From positions 8,406,938 through 8,470,937 of the forward strand of contig JAUPFP010000004.1 of assembly GCA_036925085.1 (NCBI GenBank): a DNA stretch of 64,000 nt. Reading direction: 5' to 3'. This document shows, one piece after another, positions 33,701 through 45,700 of the stretch; within the stretch, counting starts at the first letter, position 1; every line of letters begins with the position of its first letter. Made by a program: the position numbers and the translations under genes. Source of the DNA: Brachycybe producta. Lineage: Eukaryota; Arthropoda; Diplopoda; Playtdesmida; Andrognathidae. Under the pieces are notes generated by a model. It was given only the letters and a program-made list of their open reading frames with translations. It did not search any database and was not told the DNA's origin.

Positions 33701-36700
33701 CAGCTTCCAGTGTGGGGCATGGCTCTGGAAACACCCAATAGGTAATTTCCGGGTCCGCAGACCTAGCCAGAGGCACCCCTGCTTCATGCAGGATACCCAC
33801 GTATCTGGACACTGCCCGAAGGTACGTCTCTTCCTTACCTCGCCGGCATTGCCGGGCACCTGAGTTTTTAAGCTTTACTTGTCACCTGCAGCTCAGTTCT
33901 GCAGCGACCGGTGCCGGTTTGACGAGGGCGCACCATCGTCCCTGGCAACAGGCAGATAGAACATCTGTCCATCAATTACGGTGGACAGATACTCCCGGCC
34001 CTGCAGTACTACGGGTGCTAGACCCGGCATGTACCGCATCACTGGGCTTTCACCCGTTGATACTCGGGCAACCTGTCCTTGGGCAACAGCCTTTGGACAG
34101 TCCTTCTTAAGGTGACCCATTTGGTTACACCAAAAGCATGGACCTGGTTGCCTACGAGTAGGACCTCCACTAGCAGTTTGGCCGGACCCTGACGGGGCCG
34201 CTGTGGACTTATTTCCACTCTGGCTTTGCCGCTTCGTCTTTTTACCCTTCTGCCCTCCGGTCTTGGCGGTAGCTCCGTCCGCTTTGGATGGTGCCGCTGC
34301 CTTCGCACCTGAAGAGGTAGAAGCGGACATAGCAGAGCCCTTGGGCTGTGCCACAGCACCAGAGGCCTTGGCCGCAGCCTGGGTCCCTGGTACCGTCAAT
34401 GTTTGGGCAGGTAACGCTCCCACAGTGAGCATGTCGGCCTCGACCAACAATGCCTCAGCAGTAAAGTCCCTTACGTCTCGGCCTTCGATCCCCAGAGAGG
34501 TCTGAGAATCTCCGGCTGTAGTTTCTTCTTGTACCAGAGGAGTCGACAAGACTCGTCCTCACCAGGAGAAACTTGTTCCGCCAGCTCAATAAAGCACCAG
34601 TAGAATGCCTGGAGCGATTCTGCAGGCCCTTGCTTCATTGCCTCGAAACGGTCAAAACAGGCCTGAGCCTGATTCTTGGTTCCAAAGCAGTGAAGCATAG
34701 CTTGCCTCAGCTCCAGCCAGGTCAGGCTCGGCTTGAACTCCACCAAACAGGCATAATGTTCTTCAGCCGGACCATCCAGCAGGTACGTAAAGAAGCTGCA
34801 CCTGGCCTTATCCATCCAGCATTGGGCCCGAGCCTTGGCTTCGAACTGCCGGAGGAAAGGCATGATGTCCTCTCGTCCATCAAACCAAATGAACGAGTGA
34901 ACCGGGTTGAAGAACCCAAATGCCTGGATCTTCGATGGCCCTGCTCCGGTTCCCCGAAGTCTCAGCATCAGGATCAACTCCTGTGGAATCCACCAAGTGG
35001 ACCCGCCGTCGCTGAACGGGCGGAGCAACTCCCCGACCAACTCCCACAGGAGCAGTCCAAGTTCCTCCCCCTGGAGGCATCTGCTCTGCCGGAGCTGGCG
35101 GCGCCCCCTCCGAGCAGTTTCTTAGGGGGCGTTCATGTGAAACCCAGCTTATTCTTTTAGTTGATGACCTTCAGAAAATTTTAGACAAAGGCAGTCAGAT
35201 AGATTTGGTTTTTCTTGATCTCTGCAAGGCATTTGACACAGTTTCTCACTCAAAACTAATGACAAAAATTAGTGGGTATGGATTGGGTGAACAGGTGTAT
35301 AAATGGGTGCATTCTTTTTTGAGTGATAGGAAACAAAGGGTTGTTGCAGGTGGGTCTGAATCTGACTGGATAGGGGTTACATCAGGGGTTCCTCAGGGTA
35401 GTGTGTTGGGTCCACTTCTGTTTCTTTTGTATATCAATGACCTCAGCAGTCAAGTTAGCAGCAATTGCCGGCTATTTGCAGATGATACAATAATTTATCG
35501 TGAGGTTACCTCTGACAATGATTGCCATATTATTGATAGTGACTTGAAAGCAATAGAGGCATGGTGTTCTAAATGGCAACTTCAACTTAATAAGGGAAAA
35601 TGTTGTGTAATGAGGGTAGCTAGGGGAAAGAATCCAATAATATTTCCATATAGAATAGGGGCCATTCCACTTAATAACGTAAATTCTTATAAATATTTGG
35701 GGGTAACGATTACAGCTAAACTTTCTTGGAAGCTGCATGTCGAACAGATTATTTCCAAGTCTATGCAGATGCTTAGGTTTAGTCAACGCGTTCTAAGAAG
35801 GTGTCCCAGGGAGGTAAAATGTATAGCATATCAATCATTAGTACGTCCCCATCTAGAATACTGCAGCTCCGTGTGGAATCCCCACACTGAGGACTTAGCT
35901 CACTCTATAGAAATGGTCCAACGCAGGGCTGCTACGTTTGTTTGTGATAAATATGGATATGCCGACAGTGTAACTAAAATGCTTTCAGAGCTTGGTTGGG
36001 ATAGTTTACTTGCAAGACGTTCAGATTTTAATCTTAATATCTTTAATCGAATGCTAGAAGGCTCTTGCCCTAAACCTACTTCAAGTAAACTTTGCAGGGC
36101 ATTATATTTAGGTAGGGGTGACCACTCTAACAAAGTTGGAGAGATTTTTGCACGAACAGATTCTTATTACTGGTCATTTGTCCCGAGGGCGATTCGACAA
36201 TGGAACTCGCTTGCTGGGAATTTTGTGCAGGAAAAACGTATTTTATGGGAGTCATAATTTTGTTTTGTTTTGACAATGCATATATTTGCAGCATTAAAAA
36301 ATATTGAAATTGTTGTTGGGTTTATATCATTAGGGTTTTATATTTTCTGGTTTTGACAATGCATTTTCTATGCTGCACTTGGACTCTTGTCCCTCTGCCA
36401 TAGGCCTTTATGGCTGCTTGCAGAGTAATTTTTCAAATTCAAATTCATCCCTCTGGTGCACGGGTGATGGTGAGAACTCCGGTTGCCCTTCCATGGGAAT
36501 TGCACCCTGCAAACGCTGGCAGTCAATCCCACTGGCAACCGACCGGAGTTGCTCTTCGGTCATCGACGCCAACCATGATGCCGTGTCCACCGAACTGGCA
36601 CCCGAACGGGACCCCTCCTCCTCTTCACGTAAGAGACCACCTCCCCGTCCAACTGGACGGGAGGCAGTAGAGGTTAACAGGCCGGCCCTTGGCCATCCGC

Positions 36701-39700
36701 CTGTCCCAGCCGGGGTCAGAGGAACCCCGTCTTCACCGTATAACGGTGCTCCACCGGTGACATTGCCCCCATGGTGAGGGTGCACCGTCACAAAGTCTCC
36801 GGTTGGAGGTTGGTCCGTAGGGACACCCCTACGGTACCTTCCTCCGTGGAACCACCGTGACCGTTCCCACCAACAGCACCCCAACTGGGTGCTGCCCCAC
36901 CGGCCAAATACCACGGCCAACGGTGCGGGAACGCAACTCCCAACCCTCCAATAAACCGCTTCCCCGACCAGACATTGGGAAAACAGGGTCTTGGCCAATT
37001 TTGTCCGTGCGAACACAGGCAGAAATGGCCACCACTTATTGGGAGGGTACTCTACCATACAATACGGTGAATTTACGGACAAAAGTCCGTAAAACACCAA
37101 CAATTAATGGTAGAACCGTCAATAACCATGGTTAAATTCACGGTTGGAGTACTTTTTACCGTATTCGAACGGTGATCTACGGACAAACGTCCGTTATTCA
37201 CCGTCTACTTACGGTAAAATTACCTTTCCACCGTCCTCAAATGGAGATGCACGGACAACGATCCGCAATCTACCGTCCACCAATGGTGAAACCACCTGTT
37301 TACCGTGCTCGAACGGTGACACACGGACAAAAGTCCGTAACCACCGTCTACTTACGGTAAAACTTGACTGTAAGCCGGTTTTTACCGCGGTTTCACGGAC
37401 AATGGTCCGCGTCCCACAGTATTTTACCGGTAAACTCGACCGTAGACGGGTTTCCGCCGTAGTTCCACGGACAAAAGTCCATGCCCCACAGTGTACTCTC
37501 TGTCCCACGGACAAACAACAGTCAAAGTACCGCTACACCACATTCGTACGGTCCTGCACGGTCAACCACCGTGCCCACCGTCCTACTTATGGATAGCATA
37601 GGGCTTTCCCCGGTGACCACCGCGGTATCACGGACGACCGTCCGTGTCCCACGGTCCTTCACCGGACTACTACGCCCTAAGCCGCTTTCAGCCATAGTTC
37701 CGTGGACAAATGTCCATGCCCTACCGGCGTAATCATGACTCTGGTCCTACCGACCTCACAAGAGAGGCTGGCGGTAGCACTACCCGGCGCCTCCACCAAT
37801 TGTAACGACCCGACTTGATCGCTACAATGACCCACGGTAAATTTGACTTACTTACTGCCGCTTGACCTCCTTGGGACGGGTCGAAGGGCTGACCAGCCCT
37901 CCTCTTGCACCCATTCGTGCCCACGGGTGGTGCCGGTTGGAGGTCGACTCCCACGCCACAAGACGGAGAATCCACGGTAGATTCCCATTGAATCCTACCA
38001 TGGAACTGCGCACGAAGAACTGGCCGACATGACGACAACCGTGACTGAAATGGGACAGTGGAATGACGGTGAACCACACCAGCAAGCCCCACCTTTCCCG
38101 CGGTAACTTCCCCAATTATTCAAGCAATAAAGAAGAGACACGGACGCAGTATAGAGTGAAAATAAAGAGGAATATTTATTCAAGGAATAAATGTTATTCA
38201 AAACACTCACGGAGAATTGAACCACGCCACGCCAGCTGTTGGCCAGCAGCAGCCCATGGCGCTGTAGATAAAACTGCTTGTGGTAAGTCAGTCAACTCTT
38301 CCACCGAAGGGGATGATCAAGGGAGGTTTGCTGCGAGGCCACCGACCTCAACCATCACTTCGGCTGAGGGTGATTCTTCGAAGTCGAGTACGGCTCTGGC
38401 CTGAAAACTTTTGGAGGAGGAGTCCAAGAGGGCGAAGGGGGCTAACCACCCACCTAAGCCTCAAAGGCCAGGTAAGTTGTCGGGGTCAGTTAAGGCTGAC
38501 TCAACGCATGGTAAACCTTCCTCTCACGGGAAGAAAAAGGACAAAAAGTCCAGACGGGAGAGGAAGGGGAGTCCGACACCCTCCACTAGTAGGCACCAGG
38601 GAGCTGAACGTGGAGGTGTTGTGGCAGAGAAGGAGGAGTCCCGGCATGCTAAGGCAAGCATGCTGGCTGGGAATCAGCCGATCCATACCATCCAGTTGAG
38701 GTGGCACGGATGGATGGTAGGTCAATGCGCGACGTTTTCGTCGGCATGCCTTCATTATCACTGAAGGTAGATGCAGTATCGAACCTGCGGGTTTGATCGG
38801 TGGGAACCCTCTATCGTGTGACTATGCCCTCACCTAGGGGCAAAAGAACCTTAATGGGAGGAGTCAGTGTTCCCCCAGTATGTGATGCTGTGACCCCCAG
38901 TGGGGGTACACCCTTCTCTCTAGTCCATAGCGGCATGGTATTTGATACCCTAGGACCAGAAATGTTGACCTCCCCTAGGCCTGAGCCTGAGGGATGGCAT
39001 GTTGGCGCATTGCCCCATATTAGATGCAGAGGTGTATCTGAATAACCGACTTGGTCTTTGGCAGGACCAGCCAGGCATGGAGGGATGATAATACCACGGC
39101 TACTACCGTCTAGATTAGCCACTTCCAGAGTCATGGGTAGCGAGTCTACCGCCGTACAACATGTGCCATGTGGTGGCATTTGGTTGTAGAGGTTTTCCGG
39201 TTGTCATGGTCATAAATCCGGTCCAACCAACGTTTGCAATTCTGGATGTCATGGGACTAGATTCAATTCAATTCAATTCAACTCAGTACACCTGCAATCA
39301 GCTCGAAAGCCATGTGGCAGGGGGAGTGCTCCCATTCATAAATTACTGTCATTTAAACAGAATAGGACATCATTGTTAAATTGAAATTGTCCTAACAAAG
39401 GGCTATCTACTGGAAGAAAATTCCATAGTTGAATAACATTTGGGAAAAAAGAGATGCCGGGATAGTGGCTATCCCGGCATGTAGCCCCATTCATCCAACG
39501 TTTTTTGGGATGCGACTTAGGAGGTATAGATGGACAGTATATTACTGAGCCACTACCAGGTTGCGAGACCGAGCCCGCGGTCGCCCTGGTAGACCTAACC
39601 AGTTGGATGCTTCAGACGGGTCTGCAACGCCAAGATATTCCTTTCGAGGAATTTCGAGCCTTGGACGAAAGCAGACTTAGAGGGACGGTCTTCGATCCTG

Positions 39701-42700
39701 GTTTTGGGTGGCATAACACCCAGATGTGCTTGTGGTAGGCATGTTGGTGGGCTGCGGAGTGGATGGGCTCCACTTTTGTGCCACCGCTAGGGAAGCCATC
39801 TGGTAGCTAAGATCAGGTTTGAGGGAGCAATCCTGGCTGGCTCGACCAACCTGTTCCCGAGACATAACAGGGAAGTTGAGAGGATTGTGGCAACATGGTC
39901 TGCTCAATTCAAATTTTTGGATTGAGCAGACGAACTCCCTATGGTGGTCTGCCTGACAGCATGCAGTAGACTGTTGGGACGGACGCCATTTCGGTGCCAG
40001 CAGACCTTTCACCATTGGAGTCAATGGGTGAGAGGTCTGAAGTGACCACTGTCCCCTCCAGGTGGAGTTGCCTGGAGGTATAAATGGTCTAGTCAGCCAT
40101 TTGTTCTGGGCAGTGTGTAGAAGGCAGACAAGACTACTTCCATGCTGGAGGCCAAGGAGGCCTCCATTGTTTTCCTTGTTGGTGTTGCTTTTGTTCTTGG
40201 CCATTAGGCCTTGCTGGATATCTTGTGTTATTGGCTGGTTTAAGGAACCCACCAATATGTATATTTTACCACTGCTTTAGAGTAAGTGTTAATAAATACC
40301 TTTTTATTTAATCTTACCTTGTGTTGCGTCGGTCATTGTGGGGAGTTACCACGTGGAGGGTGGGATTTCCGGTTGTGAGGTGGATTCTACCGCTTTTTCC
40401 GTCTTGTTTCGGCCGGTAACTCGTGTCAGCTCACGGTGGAACTGGTGTTCCACCGTGATATTCTCGGCATGGCGACTTGTTTGCATCGTGTCCGTCGAGG
40501 GAGGCTTCGAGGAGCCAACACTACCTAGGAATTAACCTTCAGAGGCCGCTACGGGTGCGTTCCCGTCCCCGTAAGGAGCCTGGAGCTGGGTAAGTTGGTT
40601 TTTCTTGCCTGGGGGTATTGTAATGGACCAGTCGGTCGTTAGAATAATTAGGTTTACAGTTAAGGCACAGATCTATAACATCTCGCTCATAAAATGTCAC
40701 CATTGCGAAGAGTATTTTTTATGTTTTTATGATAAGTATACTCTAGTTCTCTGTAAATAGTTTTAATAAATATTAATTCTCGTCAAAGTTGTTTATTACT
40801 TTTCCACCTCATTATTGTTTGAAAAATACAAAGTTTGAATTAACTGTTGCCATTATGAGACAAAGTGCATAGCCCCGAAAGCAAGAAGCTAAAAATGTAA
40901 ATCACACTTTCATGCTATTATCATGCAATTATCTTTAATATTGGCTTTAAAGAGAATGACGAGAGTGATTCGGATGCTATGTAAAACAGTTGAACTATAA
41001 TCTCCTTATTATCTCTTGTTTGGCTGGTTTTAGAGAAAAATGCTAGAGGAAAAATGTGCGTAAAATGGCGTTTTACAAAAGCATGTGGCCTTTTTCTTAT
41101 ACCTTTCAAAAATAAAATTATCAATTTTAACAATAAAAGTTTGATTTTCTTGGAAACTAAGGCTCATTGGACGAAATACCAAGGGTATGTAGTAGTGGGT
41201 GTAGATTCACCTGAAAAAGTTTCATCAGAATCGGTGACTGACAAACTGTGAACCTCCCCCCCTGTATCAATAAGGATCCATTTTTTTGGAGATAGCAAAC
41301 ACGTAAACACATTTACGTGGGTATTTGTGCCACTTTAGCTAATATTACACAAGCACGTTTTCATGCAATAAAACTTGTGATTCAATTTGCAATGAGACTT
41401 GCGACTGTAAATTTTAAAAAAAACTTCAATAGCACACAAGAAACTATTCAGTAAGTTGTTGTGAGCTTTATGCGACCTCATGAATAATTACCAGTTCATT
41501 ATGATGTTTTTCTATAACTTGTTTCTTTTCTTGATCGCGCGGTGACTGCACGGAGATTAGAGCTATAGAAGTAGTCCGATGGTGATAGATTGTGATCATC
41601 CTTCTGTGTAGGGGTGTAGTCTGCTCAGAAGGATAGTGACCAGCTCTTCTGGCTGCCATTGATGTGCATCTTTCTTTTTTGCTGGAAGATGATGTTGCTC
41701 CATCGGGATCTATATGTCTCCTTGCCTTGTGGTGTCTCCGGCTTGTCTAGAGAAGGATTAGTTTCTAGACATAGACAATGCAGTTTCATGTTGTAAACAC
41801 TTTTATTCATTCTTGCATAGAAACTCAAACATTACAAGAATGAATAGTTTAATTAAAGGTGCGTCCATGGGCCCATGATGTGATACGGATATAAAATATA
41901 ACGTAGTACAAAAGTTGCGCAAGAGTGGATGAAGAACAAAGAGGAACATGGTCTTTTGATACCTTGGACTTGCATACACCTACGAGGTGTAACTAGGTCC
42001 AAGCGACCACGGTCCTAAGAGTATCAATCTGCCACTTAAGTATGAGTCAAAAAGAGGAAGGGAGGGACAAGCAGGAGTTGTTTACCCCCAGGCTATGGTT
42101 TTGGCGAGATCATGAGTTGTACATGAGTGTTTACTAAAAGCAACCAAAATAAGATAAGCGAAAATAAAATGGAATTTAAATAATTGACGTGCAAATTCAA
42201 ACCTCTTACATGTACGAGTGAGCATATGTTATTTCCCGTTCCTCCATGCAACTGGGTTTCACCCAAGATTTAAACAAAGTTACATAATGTTGAATGTGAA
42301 GTCACAATTATGACCCTTGAGATGCATGTCTCATAGGAACTTTTATCATATGTAAGGTTAATCAAACGTTGCTTGTTTGATCCGGGATTTATACATGTGA
42401 CTCATTTTCTTTTAAATTAATTAATATATTATAATATATTAATTAATAAATAAATATAGTTATACTTAATCTTTTTTTAGATGTCATAACACATTTCGGA
42501 TCAATATGGAAAAAGCAGAAACAACTAACGAGGCACAGTTTGCGAGAATTTGGCGTAGGGACATCTACATTAGAAAGCATTATCTTTGAAGAAGTGGATA
42601 TCATAACACAACAGCTACTAGATACCCATGAAAAACCAACAGAAATAACCTCGTTCTTTTTTAATCCCATTTTGAATATAATCTGGGGAATAACTGCAGG

Positions 42701-45700
42701 TAAGGTCAAAAATTTACTCAATATCGATCTAAGTACTATGCAATTGTGACAGACGCTTCTCGACTTGATAGTATCTGCTTACTTTGTGACACTAGGCGAG
42801 TTTGTACTCATGTTACTGTTACTAGTGATTGGCTAGGTCACTTATTCTATCTGGCCCGGGAGGACTAGGCCTATATAACATCTTAATAACGTCCTCACTA
42901 GTCTTGATAAAAACTTTCGTAGTTAGTATCCCGCCACGCTCGTGCCAGGTTAATTACCTTTGAAGATCGAGTTGACTGCTTCCTGGAAAGTCGTCAGGTT
43001 TGCACCTGGTAGTCGTCTCGTGAATGATGGCTGGGAGGAAAGCTGAAACGATGATGATGAGACACAACCATGAAAATAAATAAAGTTAATCACAGTTTTA
43101 GCTAACAAGCATAACAATTTCCGAACTGGTAAATAACTTTGATTAACACAATATAAAAATAAATGTACATAAAATCGTTTAGAATCTATCCAAAATTGGG
43201 CATATAGACTCTCCACTCGTCCACTTCTTGCATATGTGTTTCCCTTAACAATCTATGATAGCCTAATGCCCATTTTTTTCTAAATAAGTAATTTCAGTTT
43301 AGCTTGAATAATCAAGTTAAAAATTATAATATTTTATAAATAAAAGCTACATTGAATTTAATTTTAATTTTTGTTAATAGGAAAACGCTTTGACTCAGCT
43401 GATGAAAATACAATCAATTTTGGAAATGTTACAAAGGATTTGGGCAAAGTACTCTCCAATGTACACATCTTGAGCAATTTGCCATTCTTAAGATTTATGG
43501 CACCAAATGCTACTGGTTTCACAGAACTTTGCTTGGCCAAGCAGACACTGTGTGATTATATTCAACGAGAAGTAGATGAACATATAAAAAAATTTGATGA
43601 AAACTCGATTATCGACTTCATTGACAGATATTTGGCAGAAATTAAGAGAAATGAATTAGAAAATAAGAACACGCATGCAGCACCCTATACTAGTATGACA
43701 ATTTAAACAATAATACATTGTTAGTAACAAAAAATGCATCAAAGCAGTGATATCATGGCAGCTAAAGAAACGAGTCATCAATTCCATGTGATATCACACC
43801 TTTTGACCTGACCCCTCGGAATCTCATGAAAATGTTGCACATGTTTGTATATTCAGTGTACATTTGCATTTAAAATCAAAAGATTTAAGATCAAAAGATA
43901 ATTGCCTTTTTATGTTTGAATGGGAACCAAAATTTTAGCCTTAGTCAATATACTGAAATCTAGTTCCATGTTGGGTTACATACATGTACTGCATATTGGA
44001 CTTATAAAGTTTTTGGAACAGGCTTTAATTTCATATGGGTTTAAGGTAATCGGACTGCAAGGTCATTAAAGGTAAATCACATCACCTTTGACTCTTTCAA
44101 AATACCAATTTTTAAAAGATCTTAAATTTGAAGGGCAAGTACCCATCTATTTAAGGTCTTAAACATATCCACATTTCCAAATGGGTTTAGCAGTTATTTG
44201 AATGTTAACCGGTAAACAGCTTTATTTTTAACATTACTATTATTTTTTATTCGGAAAATGTGTTGCTCACCTTTTGAAAGCCAAATAAAATTGAGCCAAC
44301 GTTTTATGTAGTATTTCAAAAGATACTATTTTTTACATCTTTCTTTGCGGGATAGGGAAAGTGTTCATGTATTTCAATGTTTGAAATTTAAAAACCTTAT
44401 TCAAACAAATAAAAACGCAATTATGTGAAATAAATAGGTGATAATCATTTTTTAACTGATTGAAACTTTCATTCACTTATGCAAAAATGTGAAATTCGAT
44501 CATTTGTAAGCAATTCAATATGTGGACACCGGCCAACATTATGGTCCTTGTTCTGACATAAAACGGGTTTTTAACAGCGTGGATTAGAAAACTATAATTT
44601 TAGATTAAAATCTCGATTAAGTGCACACAAGTGCATTGGCCTAAACCATTTCATTGAGCTTCTCAGGGGGTCAGGTCATTTCAGGTCACAGGCAATTAGA
44701 AAACGAGATGAACAGAAGTTGGCGCCACCCTTTTTATGACGAAAGCAACTTCTAATTGGTTGGTTATGTAGTCTGACGTCACATGCTCCGCCCTTTTCAA
44801 AGTCGAACCACACAACAAACCAATTAGAAGTTGCCGTTCGTCATAAAAAGGGCGGACCCAACTTCTGTTCATCCCATTTTCTAATTGCCTGTGGTCAGGT
44901 CAGGTCAAAAATATTTTTGTGTTGATTTTGACAGAGAATGTATCAAAAGGCCAAACTTATCTCAAAGTCATCATGTCTATAGTGAACGTTACAAGATTAC
45001 TGTAGACCTTGAAGATCAAACTGACCAACTTCATAGTTGCTAGCCACCTTTTTAATTAATCCATGTTCAATGCAGATTTGGCGAGTGGACACAATGATGT
45101 GGGCACAATTTGAAAATCCCTGTTCCTGAAGTCCAGTTAAATTCCATCAGCCTCTCTCCATTTTTACAGAGCAAACATTGTCTTGTAAGGCTAGTACACA
45201 CCAGGTTTCTTTATTGCAATACATTGTTGCGGGACTGAATCACGTCTGTTGCGATTCTGTCCCGCAACAATGTTGAAATGTTTCGGGGTTGAATCGCGTC
45301 AACTCAGATTCATGTTTTTTGAGTCCCATTGAAATGGGAAACATTTCAACATTGTTGCAAAACATTTCCTAGTCTGGACGTCTTTTGAAACATGAACAAA
45401 GACTCAAAGGGCTCAAATTGCTTTTAATTATTAAAGACGTCTTTAATAATTAAAAGCAAACTGAGCCCTTTGAGTCTTTTTTCTGTGGTCCACATATTTT
45501 TAAAGTCTAGTACTAGACTTAAAAAATATGTGGACCACTGAAAATATTTTTTAACTAATTGAGGACCTTTTGTATAAATTGTGTTTGTGGGGAGTTATGG
45601 TCTTCTGACTACAAAGGCAAATGAAAGAAATGAAATTTAGAAATCCTGCCCCATCTTCCAATTTCATGGTTTGTGAATCACCGCGTAGGGCCATATTGCA

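Larger units (their letters stand above)
21769..42480 (+). other. P450 intron 1 (20.7 kb, filled with mobile elements)
   Basis: The donor gtatgt at 21769 and the acceptor ctttttttag ending at 42480 join in phase 1 to give codon G|AT (Asp106). The interval contains the composite hAT element, two Gypsy copies, a LINE, the 72-bp array and several LTRs. Confidence 0.85.

Noticed and set aside
31042..34505. + strand frames opposite the Gypsy gag-pol
   Set aside because: Shadows of the minus-strand coding sequence.
36408..37103. 231-codon minus-strand frame as a separate gene
   Set aside because: Only its 3' part looks like gag; the rest is leader sequence running into the tandem array.
37144..37596. 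Repetitive frame across the 72-bp array
   Set aside because: 72 is divisible by three, so a tandem array can stay open by chance. No protein features beyond the repeat itself.
37075..37745. CRISPR array
   Set aside because: Regular 72-bp units are tandem repeats without unique spacers, in a eukaryotic retroelement.
43693..43706. Reading P450 exon 3 through to the stop at 43706 as a truncated gene
   Set aside because: A GT donor at 43693 in the correct phase joins exactly to exon 4 and restores the expected I-helix context.
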